The notes under the pieces were generated by a model, which was not told the DNA's origin, did no database searches, and saw only the letters and a program-made list of their open reading frames with translations. Shown piece after piece: positions 50,208-58,499 of a DNA stretch of 61,797 nucleotides. Source of the stretch: Clostridia bacterium (GTDB lineage: Bacteria; Bacillota; Clostridia; Christensenellales; Borkfalkiaceae); assembly GCA_017625565.1 (NCBI GenBank), contig JAGAKN010000011.1, forward strand, positions 1 through 61,797. Reading direction: 5' to 3'. Within the stretch, counting starts at the first letter, position 1, and the number at the start of each line of letters is the position of its first letter. Both the position numbers and the translations under genes were made by a program.

Positions 50208-50468
50208 TTGTGGGAATATATTGAAGAGCGAGCAAGAAAATGCGCGGAGTATATCGTTGCAACGGGTTGTACCGTACGGGCGTGTTCCGCGCATTTTTCC
50301 ATCAGTAAATCAACGGTACATAAAGACGTTTCCGAACGTTTAAAATACGTGGATAACGATTTATACGAACGGGTTCGGGAAGTTTTGGAGGTCAATTTAA
50401 GCGAAAGACATATTCGCGGAGGAATTGCAACGAGAGAAAAGTATATCGGGAAAATGCATAAAGAATAA
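50208..50468 (+). CDS. spoIIID: Sporulation transcriptional regulator SpoIIID
   Basis: The 86-residue protein starts at TTG 50208, with GGAGG 9 bp upstream. It has the whole family layout: YIEERARKCAEYIVATGCTV, a helix-turn-helix in AHFSISKSTVHKDVSERL, and the C-terminal basic helix (GIATREKYIGKMHKE). It is a mother-cell DNA-binding protein that modulates the sigma-E regulon and switches on sigK in Bacillus. Both spoIIID and sigK are in this window, 42 kb apart. A strong terminator follows. Confidence 0.94.
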   Translation: MWEYIEERARKCAEYIVATGCTVRACSAHFSISKSTVHKDVSERLKYVDNDLYERVREVLEVNLSERHIRGGIATREKYIGKMHKE

Positions 50469-50474
50469 TGGTAT

Positions 50475-50511
50475 AAGAAGGCAATGCAATCGTGTAGTGC
50501 CTTCTTTTTTT
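50475..50511 (+). terminator. Intrinsic terminator after spoIIID
   Basis: AGAAGGCA (50476-50483) pairs with TGCCTTCT (50498-50505) and is followed by a run of T. Confidence 0.85.
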
Positions 50512-50542
50512 GTCGAAAAAATGCGGATTGCTTTTCCAACAG

Positions 50543-50571
50543 TTGAATTTTTTCAAAAAATATGCTAAAAT
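50543..50571 (+). promoter_or_regulatory. Sigma-A promoter of tyrA
   Basis: TTGAAT (50543-50548), 17-bp spacer, TAAAAT (50566-50571), 32 bp before the tyrA start and upstream of its GGAGG site. Confidence 0.75.
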
Positions 50572-50603
50572 ACTCAAAAGACAACGTTTCGGAGGTAGAC
50601 TCA

Positions 50604-51428
50604 ATGAAAAAAATAGCAGTGGTCGGTTTGGGAATTATAGGTGGTTCGATTTGTGGTGCTTTGACGTCTGCCGGATATCTTGTAGATGGCTTTAATCGTA
50701 GTGACGAAGCAGTAGAATACGCTTTAAAAAAAGGATATATTCACGCTAGAGCAGAGCGACTTGACGAATACGACGTCGTATTTATTGCCATTCCGCCTAC
50801 CGCTACGATCGGACTTTTACAAAACGGTAAATTTAAGGATGGAGCGTTGGTTGCGGATATTTGCGGTGTGAAATCGGCGGTCGAAACCGCTGTGTATGAG
50901 CAAGAGCGTAATTATCGCTACGTAGGACTGCATCCGATGGCGGGAAAGGAAACGTCAGGGATCACGTCTGCTACACCCAAACTCTTTAAAAACGCCAACT
51001 TAATTATTACTCGCTCGGAAAAAACGTCCGAAGATGCAGTGACGGAAATTAAAAAGTACGTGGAGATAATGGGTTTTGGGAAGATAATCGAATGTAGTGC
51101 GCAAGAACACGATCGGAAGATTGCATTGACGTCGCAACTCGCACATTTGGTGTCCAACGCGTACGTAAAAAGCGAGCAGGTACGCCATTGTGACGGTTTT
51201 ACCGGCGGTAGCTTTCAAGATATGACGCGAATTGCTGGGGTTGACGAAAAGATGTGGACGGAATTATATATGTACAATCAACCGTATATTGTGCGCGAAT
51301 TGAACGGTTTGATCGAAAATTTAACCGTTTACCGCGACGCGATTGCCAATGGCGACGAGAAGTGTCTTTCCGATGCCTTGAAAACAGGGCGTTTGATTCG
51401 AGAAACCATTAAACGTGGCAACGATTAA
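50604..51428 (+). CDS. tyrA: Prephenate dehydrogenase
   Basis: ATG 50604 lies 7 bp after GGAGG; the product has 274 residues. It has a Rossmann NAD(P)-binding start VVGLGIIGGSICGALTSAG, then VFIAIPP, DICGVKSAV and GLHPMAGKETSG, and a helical dimer domain with HLVSNAY and FTGGSFQDMTRIA. It oxidises and decarboxylates prephenate to 4-hydroxyphenylpyruvate for tyrosine. It lacks the C-terminal ACT regulatory domain often found in Firmicutes, so feedback control by tyrosine may differ. It is a single-gene unit with its own promoter, not in an aro operon. Confidence 0.92.
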   Translation: MKKIAVVGLGIIGGSICGALTSAGYLVDGFNRSDEAVEYALKKGYIHARAERLDEYDVVFIAIPPTATIGLLQNGKFKDGALVADICGVKSAVETAVYEQERNYRYVGLHPMAGKETSGITSATPKLFKNANLIITRSEKTSEDAVTEIKKYVEIMGFGKIIECSAQEHDRKIALTSQLAHLVSNAYVKSEQVRHCDGFTGGSFQDMTRIAGVDEKMWTELYMYNQPYIVRELNGLIENLTVYRDAIANGDEKCLSDALKTGRLIRETIKRGND

Positions 51429-51457
51429 AGATTATTTTTCAAAATTAGTATAATTGG

Positions 51458-51486
51458 TTTACTTTTTGAAAAATATTTGTTATAAT
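51458..51486 (+). promoter_or_regulatory. Sigma-A promoter of the DUF1934-MBL-rho operon
   Basis: TTTACT (51458-51463), 17-bp spacer, perfect TATAAT (51481-51486), 32 bp before the first ATG. Confidence 0.75.
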
Positions 51487-51517
51487 AAAGAAAAATCGAT
51501 ACGAAAAAAGACGAAAA

Positions 51518-51922
51518 ATGACAGAAGAATACGAATTGCAGGAGTGTATGATAGAAATTTCCACAACGGTAGACGGGGTGGAAACGCGGATAAAAAGAAA
51601 GGGTGGATTGAAACTTTCCGTTGGGGAAGTAAAGCTCTTTTACTTGGACGAGCAAGCGGAAGTGACGCTCCTTTTACAAGGGGAAACCGCTACGATTGAT
51701 AGAAAGGGCGATTACACTCTGCATTTGGTTTTGGAAAACGGGAAAATTACGCAAGGCGTGCTCGGTATTCGTGGCGCGGAGGGCGAAATGCAAGCGTTAA
51801 CCCATAAAATCACTTATTCCGTGACCCAAAATTCGTTGTTGGCGTCGTTGAAATATGCATTATTGCTCGGGGGAGAGCCACAAGAGATGCAAATTCGTAT
51901 TTCGGCGCGTCTGGTAAAATAA
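51518..51922 (+). CDS. DUF1934-family protein (small beta-barrel)
   Basis: The protein has 134 residues. It is beta-rich and lacks a signal peptide or membrane segment. The pattern (IEISTTVDGVETRIKRKG, YLDEQAEVTLLLQ, LTHKITYSVTQNSL) fits the DUF1934/YwiB calycin-like barrel common in Firmicutes. In other Clostridia this gene often precedes argS or rpoE; here it precedes an MBL hydrolase by 10 bp and then the Rho homologue. The ligand is unknown. The ribosome site is weak. Confidence 0.75.
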   Translation: MTEEYELQECMIEISTTVDGVETRIKRKGGLKLSVGEVKLFYLDEQAEVTLLLQGETATIDRKGDYTLHLVLENGKITQGVLGIRGAEGEMQALTHKITYSVTQNSLLASLKYALLLGGEPQEMQIRISARLVK

Positions 51923-51932
51923 AGGGGGATCT

Positions 51933-52592
51933 ATGCGTATACAGTATTTGGGGCATTCGTGTTTCCGTTTGACGTCTGCGTCGGGTACGGCGGTTGTCAC
52001 CGATCCATACCGAGGTGTTGGCTATGAAATGCCGAAAGGGGTTTTTTCGGATATCATTACGGTGAGCCACGGGCATTTTGATCATAATTATATTTCGGGT
52101 GTAGAAGGTGCGTTCTCCGTTGTAAATACGGCGGGGGAATTTCAAATCAACGACGTGGAAATCGTTGGCGTAGAAAGTTTTCACGATTCCATGCAAGGTG
52201 TTTTGCGTGGAAAGAATTGTATATTCACAATCCAAATGGACGGGATTCGGGTTTGTCATTTCGGGGATTTGGGAGAAGAAGTTTCTTCGGAAATTCTACA
52301 AAAAATCGGGAATGTAGACGTAGTATTGTTGCCGATTGGCGGTACGTATACGATTACGGCGGAGCAAGCGAAAGAGTACGTAGACGCGCTTGCGCCTATA
52401 GCGGTAATTCCGATGCATTATAAACCGAAAGACGGCGCGCTTGATATCGATTGTGCGAAAAACTTTTTATCGTTATTCGACGAAAAGATGATAGAGAGAG
52501 CGGAAAAGGGTGAGTTTGACTTTTCGTTGTCGGCTTGGAAAAGTAGTGGCAAAAAACTCCTTTATATGGAAAGGATGAGAGAATATGAGTAA
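51933..52592 (+). CDS. Metallo-beta-lactamase-fold metal-dependent hydrolase (UPF0173-like)
   Basis: The 219-residue protein starts at ATG 51933 behind AAAGGGGG. The metal motif SHGHFDHNY (HxHxDH) is at about 46-54, with further ligands in FHDS near 83 and CHFGDLGE near 111, and a final His in IPMHYKPK. It resembles the short MBL family near UPF0173/YtkL, whose substrates are unknown. The rho-like gene starts 8 bp before its stop, so the two are coupled. Confidence 0.83.
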   Translation: MRIQYLGHSCFRLTSASGTAVVTDPYRGVGYEMPKGVFSDIITVSHGHFDHNYISGVEGAFSVVNTAGEFQINDVEIVGVESFHDSMQGVLRGKNCIFTIQMDGIRVCHFGDLGEEVSSEILQKIGNVDVVLLPIGGTYTITAEQAKEYVDALAPIAVIPMHYKPKDGALDIDCAKNFLSLFDEKMIERAEKGEFDFSLSAWKSSGKKLLYMERMREYE

Positions 52593-54096
52593 GTATATTG
52601 AAGAATTTAAAGCGAAAGCGTTTACGTATTTATCAGGATTAAGCTTGGATGATTTACGCCGAGTGGGGCGAGAGGTTGGCGTGCACCGTCCTACAGACGT
52701 AAAGAAACCGGATCTTATCCCCAAAATCGTTGCAATCGTTTCTGGGGAAGCCGCGCCGATCGAAAGGACGAAACGAGGCGCGCCGATCAAGAATAAGCAC
52801 GTGCGCCCGGAAATTATGGAAGAAATTCACCGATTACAGGAATTGTATTTGGATCTTGACGAGGAACAACCTGCTCCTGAAGAAGAAGTCGGGGAGAGTG
52901 ATGTTGAAATTTGGCATCATTTATTTAAAAATCGTCCAAAAGATAAAATGATCACGGTGCATTCTCCCGATTTTGATAAGATTGAAACGTGTAATGGACA
53001 AAGAAAGGTCTACCGCGGACAATTACAAACATTAGAAAACGTTTCGTTATTATTGCCGTTAACTTGTGAAGATCTTCCCGATAAAATTTTAATCCCCGTC
53101 GAGTTAATTCGAAATCACGATTTACAGGAAGGCGACGTCGTTTCTTGTCACGGCGAAAAGCATACTCGTGGGATCGTTGCGACGCGCGTGTTAACCGTAA
53201 ACGAGTGTTTGGTATCTGATTTACGCCGTAGACGTTTTGACGAGAACGTAGCCCGTTATCCGTCGGAGCGTATTCGTTTCTACGACGGAAATGAATATTC
53301 CGCAACGGTATTAAAGTATTTAGACTGGTTAATTCCCTTCGGGAAAGGACAACGTTGTTGTGTGTTTTCCGCGCCGAAAGCAGGGAAAACGTCCCTTTTA
53401 TTAAAGTCGATTAGGGCGGTTAAGACATTGAATAACGACGTGGTCGTAATGGCGTTATTAATCGATCAAACGCCGGAAACAGTCACGTTGTTTGAAAAAG
53501 CAATGGATCGGGAAAAACTCATCTATACCACGGACGAAGACGACGTAGATAGACAAATTTTCATGGCGAATTTCTTATTAAAACGCGCAAGAAGTTATGC
53601 GGAAAGCGGCAAAAACGTTTTGCTGGTCGTCGATTCGTTAAGTGCTTTGGCGTCTATCTATAACGAAACGGAAGAATCGGCTGGTGGGAAAACGCTCGCT
53701 TGTGGTTTGGAAACAAAAACCATTCACTTTATCAAGAAATTTTTAAATCAGGCAAGATGTTTGGAAAAGGGCGGTTCGTTAGCGATTCTTGCGTCGGTAA
53801 ATATAGATACAGGGAATCCTGCCGACGACGTACTCGCCCAAGAAGTGGCGACTCGCGCGAATTTGAGTATTTATTTAAATAACAATCTGGCGATACAACG
53901 GATTTATCCCGCAATCGATTTTAAACGTTCGCAAGTACAACAACGGGAAGAATTGCAAACGCAAAAAGAAATCGAACTCGATTTTCTCTTACGGAACGAC
54001 TTTTTGGAGAAATACAAGGACGTGGATTTCCTCAAGCTATTAAAGAAATCAAAAACGTACGAAGAGTTCGTTTCGAGTGTTAAAAACATGCTTTAA
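52585..54096 (+). CDS. rho: Divergent transcription termination factor Rho homologue
   Basis: The 503-residue protein has the Rho layout. It has an N-terminal SAP-like helix domain (LSLDDLRRVGREVGVHRP), an acidic linker, an RNA-binding OB domain (about 115-215) and a RecA-like motor with a good P-loop APKAGKT (263-269) and VVDSLSALASIYN. Key catalytic positions differ from classic Rho. The DERPEEVT motif is DQTPETVT, so the catalytic Glu is Gln295 and the next Arg is Thr296. The SGTR arginine valve is SQVQQ after PAIDFKR, and the R-loop GTGN is missing. It may be a weak or regulatory ATPase. It follows the MBL gene with overlap. Confidence 0.85.
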   Translation: MSKYIEEFKAKAFTYLSGLSLDDLRRVGREVGVHRPTDVKKPDLIPKIVAIVSGEAAPIERTKRGAPIKNKHVRPEIMEEIHRLQELYLDLDEEQPAPEEEVGESDVEIWHHLFKNRPKDKMITVHSPDFDKIETCNGQRKVYRGQLQTLENVSLLLPLTCEDLPDKILIPVELIRNHDLQEGDVVSCHGEKHTRGIVATRVLTVNECLVSDLRRRRFDENVARYPSERIRFYDGNEYSATVLKYLDWLIPFGKGQRCCVFSAPKAGKTSLLLKSIRAVKTLNNDVVVMALLIDQTPETVTLFEKAMDREKLIYTTDEDDVDRQIFMANFLLKRARSYAESGKNVLLVVDSLSALASIYNETEESAGGKTLACGLETKTIHFIKKFLNQARCLEKGGSLAILASVNIDTGNPADDVLAQEVATRANLSIYLNNNLAIQRIYPAIDFKRSQVQQREELQTQKEIELDFLLRNDFLEKYKDVDFLKLLKKSKTYEEFVSSVKNML

Positions 54097-54135
54097 AGAA
54101 AAAACGTCTAATTTTTAACGAATTGGGCGTTTTTT
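54097..54135 (+). terminator. Intrinsic terminator after the rho-like gene
   Basis: AAAAAACGTC pairs with GGGCGTTTTTT across a 15-base loop (54099-54135), ending in a T-run. The stretch 54136-54255 is AT-rich without a visible gene. Confidence 0.7.
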
Positions 54136-54255
54136 CTTGCATTTTTTTGATGGTATTTTATTTTTTTATAGTTATACAGCGCTTGCATTCTTGTAAAGTC
54201 AGGATTTTAACCGATTAAAAAGTTTTTTGGGAAATACTATATATAACTTTTTTCT

Positions 54256-54390
54256 ATACCATATTTTGTGTTCATACACTTGACTTTGACACAAGATATA
54301 GTATAAAATAATAGAGCACCGAAACAAGAAACCACAATATATTGTGCAAAAAGTGATAAAAAACGGGGAGAAAAACACAATATCTTGTGG
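54256..54390. promoter_or_regulatory. Four NrdR-type boxes upstream of nrdD
   Basis: Sixteen-base sites resembling the NrdR consensus ACACWATATATWGTGT start at 54256 (13/16 match), 54289 (14/16), 54332 (14/16) and 54375 (about 14-15/16). The steps are 33, 43 and 43 bp, close to whole helical turns. The second box lies between the -35 and -10 of the nrdD promoter. NrdR is the dATP/ATP-sensing repressor of ribonucleotide reductase genes. Confidence 0.85.
54280..54307 (+). promoter_or_regulatory. Promoter of nrdD-nrdG
   Basis: TTGACT (54280-54285), 16-bp spacer, TATAAA (54302-54307), overlapping an NrdR box so that repressor and polymerase would compete. Confidence 0.7.
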
Positions 54391-54440
54391 AAAAAGAATA
54401 AATTATACGAAAGAAAAGTGGGGCGGAAGGAGAAACGGTT

Positions 54441-56627
54441 ATGAAAAGAGAAATGAAAATTATTAAAAGAAGCGGACAGGAAGTTGCGTTTGATAGGGAG
54501 AAAATTGTTGCGGCTATTCGCAAGGCGAATAAAGAAGTCGGGGAACGTCATCGCATTTCGGAAGCGGCATTGCTTGCGATTGTTGACGTTGTCACGGAAG
54601 AGTGCGCGGCGCTTGGTCGTTCGCCCCACGTTGAAGAAATTCAAGACATGGTAGAAAACCGCTTGATGGCATCGATGTCGTTCGTGCTTGCGCGGAAATA
54701 TATCACTTATCGTTATACGCGTGAACTCGTAAGACGGTCGAATACGACCGACGCGCAAATTTTGACGTTGATCGAATGCAATAACGAAGAAGTAAAGCAA
54801 GAAAACTCTAATAAAAATCCTACTGTAAACAGCGTCCAACGGGATTATATGGCAGGGGAAGTTTCCAAAGACTTAACCCGTCGTATTTTGTTGCCCGAAG
54901 ACATTGTTGCGGCGCACGATCAAGGGTTAATTCATTTCCACGACGCGGACTATTTCGCGCAACATATGCACAATTGCGATCTTGTAAACTTGGAAGATAT
55001 GTTGCAAAACGGTACGGTTATTTCGGGGACATTAATCGAAAAACCGCACAGTTTTTCCACGGCTTGTAATATTGCAACGCAAATTATCGCGCAAGTTGCC
55101 TCTAATCAATATGGCGGACAAAGTATTTCCTTGACGCATCTCGCGCCTTTTGTGGATATCAGTCGTAAAAAGATCCGTTTGGAAGTTGCGGCGGAATTGG
55201 CGGAGCTTGGGATTGCCGACGAGAATAAGATTGCGGAGATCGCGGAAAAACGCCTTCGCGACGAAATCAAACGCGGGATTCAAACGATTCAATATCAAGT
55301 CGTCACGCTTTTGACGACCAACGGTCAAGCCCCGTTCGTGACGGTGTTTATGTATTTAAACGAAGCGCGCAACGAACAGGAAAAAGCGGACTTGGCGTTG
55401 ATTATTGAAGAAACGTTGCGTCAACGTATTCGTGGGGTTAAAAACGAATCGGGCGTTTGGACGACGCCTGCGTTCCCGAAACTCATTTACGTGTTAGAAC
55501 CGGATAATATCGAAGAAGGTCAACCGTACTGGTATCTTACGGAATTGGCTGCGAGATGTACCGCAAAACGTATGGTTCCCGACTATATTTCCGAAAAGAA
55601 AATGTTGGAATTCAAGGTCGATAAAAACGGCGAAGGACATTGCTACACGTGTATGGGTTGTAGAAGTTTCTTGACGACGTACGTAGACGAAGAAGGCAAG
55701 CCGAAATATTACGGGCGTTTTAATCAAGGCGTCGTGACCATTAACCTTGTCGACGTAGCCTTATCGTCTGGACGCGACGAAGCGAAGTTCTGGGAAATTT
55801 TCGACGAACGCTTGAATCTTTGCTATCGCGCCTTGATGCAAAGACACAACCGTTTGAAAGGTACGCTTTCCGATGCTGCGCCGATTTTATGGCAATACGG
55901 CGCTTTGGCGAGATTAAAGAAAGGCGAAACGATCGATAAATTGTTGTTCGGCGGTTATTCGACGATTTCACTCGGGTATGCGGGCTTGTACGAATGCGTC
56001 AAGCACATGACAGGCAAATCGCATACGGACGAAGAAGCAAAGCCGTTCGCTTTAGCCGTTATGCAAAAGATGAACGATCGTTGTAAGGAATGGAAAGAAA
56101 AAGAAAATATCGACTTTTCCTTGTACGGCACGCCGTTGGAGAGTACGACGTATAAATTTGCCAAATGCTTACAAAAACGCTTTGGCATCATTCCTGGCGT
56201 GACGGATAAGAATTACATCACGAACAGCTATCACGTACACGTGACGGAAGAAATCGACGCGTTCACGAAGCTGAAGTTTGAAAGCGAATTCCAACAACTT
56301 TCTCCCGGTGGCGCAATCAGCTACGTAGAAGTTCCGAACATGCAAGACAATATTCCCGCGGTTTTAGCGGTTATGAAATTCATTTACGAGAATATTATGT
56401 ACGCGGAATTGAACACAAAGAGTGATTACTGCCAAGTTTGTGGCTACGACGGTGAAATTCAAATCCAAACGGACGAAACGGGGAAACTCATTTGGGAATG
56501 CCCGCATTGTAAGAACCGCGACCAAGCCAAAATGAACGTTGCAAGACGTACTTGCGGATATATCGGGACGCAGTACTGGAACCAAGGCAGAACGCAAGAA
56601 ATCAAGGACAGAGTGTTGCATCTTTAA
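54441..56627 (+). CDS. nrdD: Anaerobic ribonucleoside-triphosphate reductase (class III)
   Basis: The 728-residue protein starts at ATG 54441, with GGAAGGAGA upstream. The N-terminal ATP-cone (about 5-95, IKRSGQEVAFDREKIVAAIRKAN) senses ATP/dATP. The barrel contains HDADYFAQHMHNCDLVNLEDML and CYTCMGCRSFLTTY. The C-terminus has a zinc site CQVCGYDG...CPHCKN and the glycyl-radical loop RTCGYIGTQYWNQGR. It makes dNTPs from NTPs without oxygen, with formate as usual reductant. nrdG overlaps its stop by 1 bp. Four NrdR-type boxes precede it. Confidence 0.95.
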   Translation: MKREMKIIKRSGQEVAFDREKIVAAIRKANKEVGERHRISEAALLAIVDVVTEECAALGRSPHVEEIQDMVENRLMASMSFVLARKYITYRYTRELVRRSNTTDAQILTLIECNNEEVKQENSNKNPTVNSVQRDYMAGEVSKDLTRRILLPEDIVAAHDQGLIHFHDADYFAQHMHNCDLVNLEDMLQNGTVISGTLIEKPHSFSTACNIATQIIAQVASNQYGGQSISLTHLAPFVDISRKKIRLEVAAELAELGIADENKIAEIAEKRLRDEIKRGIQTIQYQVVTLLTTNGQAPFVTVFMYLNEARNEQEKADLALIIEETLRQRIRGVKNESGVWTTPAFPKLIYVLEPDNIEEGQPYWYLTELAARCTAKRMVPDYISEKKMLEFKVDKNGEGHCYTCMGCRSFLTTYVDEEGKPKYYGRFNQGVVTINLVDVALSSGRDEAKFWEIFDERLNLCYRALMQRHNRLKGTLSDAAPILWQYGALARLKKGETIDKLLFGGYSTISLGYAGLYECVKHMTGKSHTDEEAKPFALAVMQKMNDRCKEWKEKENIDFSLYGTPLESTTYKFAKCLQKRFGIIPGVTDKNYITNSYHVHVTEEIDAFTKLKFESEFQQLSPGGAISYVEVPNMQDNIPAVLAVMKFIYENIMYAELNTKSDYCQVCGYDGEIQIQTDETGKLIWECPHCKNRDQAKMNVARRTCGYIGTQYWNQGRTQEIKDRVLHL

Positions 56628-57154
56628 TGAATTACGCTACGATAAAATGGACGGATATCGCAAACGGCGAAGGGGTGCGGATCTCGTTATTCGTATCCGG
56701 CTGTACCCATCGTTGCAAAAACTGTTTCAACGAAATTGCTTGGGATTTTAACTACGGCAAGCCGTTTGACGCGGAAACGCAATCGCAGATTTTAAAGGAG
56801 CTCAATTCCCCGTTTATCGCAGGGCTTTCCCTGCTTGGGGGCGAGCCGTTAGAACCGCAAAACCAAGCCGGGTTATATCCGTTTGTACAAAAGGTAAGGG
56901 AGTTATACCCCGAAAAAAGCATCTGGTGTTATACGGGCTTTGTCTTGGACGAGCAAGACGGCACGTTGAAAGAAAAGCACAAAAATACGCCGTGCACCAA
57001 GGCACTCATTTCCCTGTTCGACGTGTTAGTAGACGGCCCGTACGTAGAAGAACTAAAGGATATCCGTTTAAAATTCCGTGGTTCGTCCAACCAACGCGTG
57101 ATTGACGTAAAAAAGACTTTGCAAACCCAAACTTGCGTACTCTATCTCGAATAA
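56627..57154 (+). CDS. nrdG: Anaerobic ribonucleotide reductase-activating protein
   Basis: ATG 56627 overlaps the last base of the nrdD stop; the product has 175 residues. The radical SAM motif is GCTHRCKNC (CxxxCxxC) at about 25-33, followed by LLGGEPLEPQNQ (GGE, SAM binding) and VDGPYVEELKD. It abstracts a hydrogen from the conserved Gly of NrdD to form the glycyl radical. A longer open frame upstream lies inside nrdD and is not supported. Confidence 0.94.
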   Translation: MNYATIKWTDIANGEGVRISLFVSGCTHRCKNCFNEIAWDFNYGKPFDAETQSQILKELNSPFIAGLSLLGGEPLEPQNQAGLYPFVQKVRELYPEKSIWCYTGFVLDEQDGTLKEKHKNTPCTKALISLFDVLVDGPYVEELKDIRLKFRGSSNQRVIDVKKTLQTQTCVLYLE

Positions 57155-57181
57155 AACCATCGCCGTCGCATACAATAAAGT

Positions 57182-57871
57182 ATGTCGACGGTTTTTTCGT
57201 TTTTCAAACGCAGAGCAAAAACGCTCCTTTCTTTGACGGCTTACGCAATCGTGGTGTCGTTTTGTCTATACGCCTACTCGTTCACGCGCATAGAAAAGCG
57301 CGCCTTAGCAACGCGGTTCTATTATTTAGTTTCGCCGTCCACGCATCTGGAAGTGAGCACGCACCAAGCCACCTTGAGCGGTGGCGCAGGGTATCTCTTA
57401 ACGCACGGCGGACGGGAATACGTTGCGTTTGCGGTGTATTTCGCTGAACAAGACGGCGTAAAAGCGCAGACCGCTTTAGAAAAAAACGGTCAACAGGCTT
57501 GCTTGTTAGAAAAACCGATCACGACGTTATATTTCAAGACGGAAGACGAGAAACGCAACGTGGACGCATACGTTTCGGCGTTGAACTCTAATTATTCGTG
57601 TATGCAGTTATTATACGCCGAAATTACCCGTTTAGAGCAGGGAGCAACGCAGGAATCATCCAAACGCATATTGCTTGAAATCGGGCGAGTTCTGGATGTT
57701 TTAACCACCGCCTATAAAAACGTATTTAAAAGTTATTCTTCGGTTTGCGCACAAGTGTCAAAAGGCTTACAAGACGTTTGTACCAAGACGATATACGCGC
57801 AAGATTTACGGTACGTATTATGTAATTGGTCGGATTTACACGTAAAACTTTGCGCCGAGTTTTCCTTATAG
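57182..57871 (+). CDS. Hypothetical single-span membrane protein
   Basis: The 229-residue protein opens with a basic start (FFKRRAKT) and one transmembrane helix at about 14-34. A periplasm-facing domain follows, beginning RALATRFYYLVSP, with SGGAGYLLTHGGREYVAFAVYF reminiscent of a SPOR-type repeat, and then long helices to the end. The family is not recognised. Weak similarity to SPOR sporulation/division proteins is by eye only. It follows nrdG by 27 bp and has no obvious promoter of its own. It is full length with normal codon use. Confidence 0.55.
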   Translation: MSTVFSFFKRRAKTLLSLTAYAIVVSFCLYAYSFTRIEKRALATRFYYLVSPSTHLEVSTHQATLSGGAGYLLTHGGREYVAFAVYFAEQDGVKAQTALEKNGQQACLLEKPITTLYFKTEDEKRNVDAYVSALNSNYSCMQLLYAEITRLEQGATQESSKRILLEIGRVLDVLTTAYKNVFKSYSSVCAQVSKGLQDVCTKTIYAQDLRYVLCNWSDLHVKLCAEFSL

Positions 57872-57923
57872 GGATAAAATTTATCAAAAAAGTAAAAATT
57901 TTAAAAAAAGATAGAAAAAACGC

Positions 57924-57952
57924 TTGCTTTTTTCTTTTTGATTCGTTATAAT
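57924..57952 (+). promoter_or_regulatory. Sigma-A promoter of tRNA-Thr
   Basis: TTGCTT (57924-57929), 17-bp spacer, perfect TATAAT (57947-57952), about 38 bp before the mature tRNA. Confidence 0.85.
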
Positions 57953-57990
57953 AAGTAAGCTGTCGCTTGCGAGGGTGGACAATTTCAAAT

Positions 57991-58066
57991 GCTACTGTGG
58001 CTCAGTCGGTAGAGCAGCTGATTCGTAATCAGCAGGTCGCCGGTTCAAGTCCGGCCAGTAGCTCCA
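57991..58066 (+). tRNA. tRNA-Thr (anticodon CGT)
   Basis: The acceptor GCTACTG/CAGTAGC is fully paired. The anticodon stem GCTGA/TCAGC surrounds loop TTCGTAA (anticodon CGT), the T-arm is CCGG-TTCAAGT-CCGG, and CCA is encoded. Its 3' half and terminator are repeated 136 bp downstream. Confidence 0.95.
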
Positions 58067-58102
58067 GGATAAGACGGTTGCCTTTGGGTGGCCGTTTTAT
58101 TT
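58034..58102 (+). repeat. Direct repeat copy 1: 3' half of tRNA-Thr plus its terminator
   Basis: This 69-bp stretch recurs at 58170-58238 with a single mismatch (T58089/C58225). It covers the variable/T arm, acceptor 3' strand, CCA and the terminator hairpin (58071-58102, AAGACGG with CCGTTTT). Confidence 0.95.
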
Positions 58103-58110
58103 CTTTTCAA

Positions 58111-58161
58111 GACCTGCTGATTAAAATGACGGGGTCCCCAAAAATGAAAGCATTTTTGGGG
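58111..58161. other. Insert with antisense tRNA segment and hairpin
   Basis: 58111-58123 is the exact reverse complement of tRNA-Thr 58026-58038 (13 bases, anticodon stem side). 58136-58161 is a perfect 11-bp hairpin, CCCCAAAAATG with CATTTTTGGGG. Both lie between the two direct repeats. Confidence 0.8.
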
Positions 58162-58169
58162 CAAACAAA

Positions 58170-58238
58170 AGGTCGCCGGTTCAAGTCCGGCCAGTAGCTC
58201 CAGGATAAGACGGTTGCCTTTGGGCGGCCGTTTTATTT
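58170..58238 (+). repeat. Direct repeat copy 2: truncated tRNA-Thr 3' half plus terminator
   Basis: It lacks the 5' half of a tRNA and so cannot make one. It looks like the far attachment site of an element that has been lost, or a local duplication. Its terminator would end any read-through. The following 58239-58431 holds no gene that I can support. Confidence 0.9.
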
Positions 58239-58431
58239 TTTTATACATAAAAATACGCGCTGCAAAATTTGCGGATTGTACACTAAAAAAAACAGCCAAA
58301 ATTCCCCGTTTTTCGTGGGCAAAGCGCGTTCTAATTTCTTTCCCGTATTCTATAAATAGAATAGCGGTAATTATTTTACTGTAAACACGCATAAAAATTT
58401 TAAAAAAATTGTTAATAATATCATAAATTAC

Positions 58432-58460
58432 TTGACATTTTTTGTCGACGGTGTTAAAAT
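58432..58460 (+). promoter_or_regulatory. Sigma-A promoter of the surface-protein transcription unit
   Basis: TTGACA (58432-58437), 17-bp spacer, TAAAAT (58455-58460). The first ATG is 267 bp downstream, leaving a long leader. Confidence 0.82.
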
Positions 58461-58499
58461 TAGTTTGCAGAGTAATGTAAACTGCGGATAATATAGATT

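Noticed and set aside
58034..58238. CRISPR-like repeat
   Set aside because: There are only two copies, and the repeat is plainly the tRNA 3' half plus terminator.
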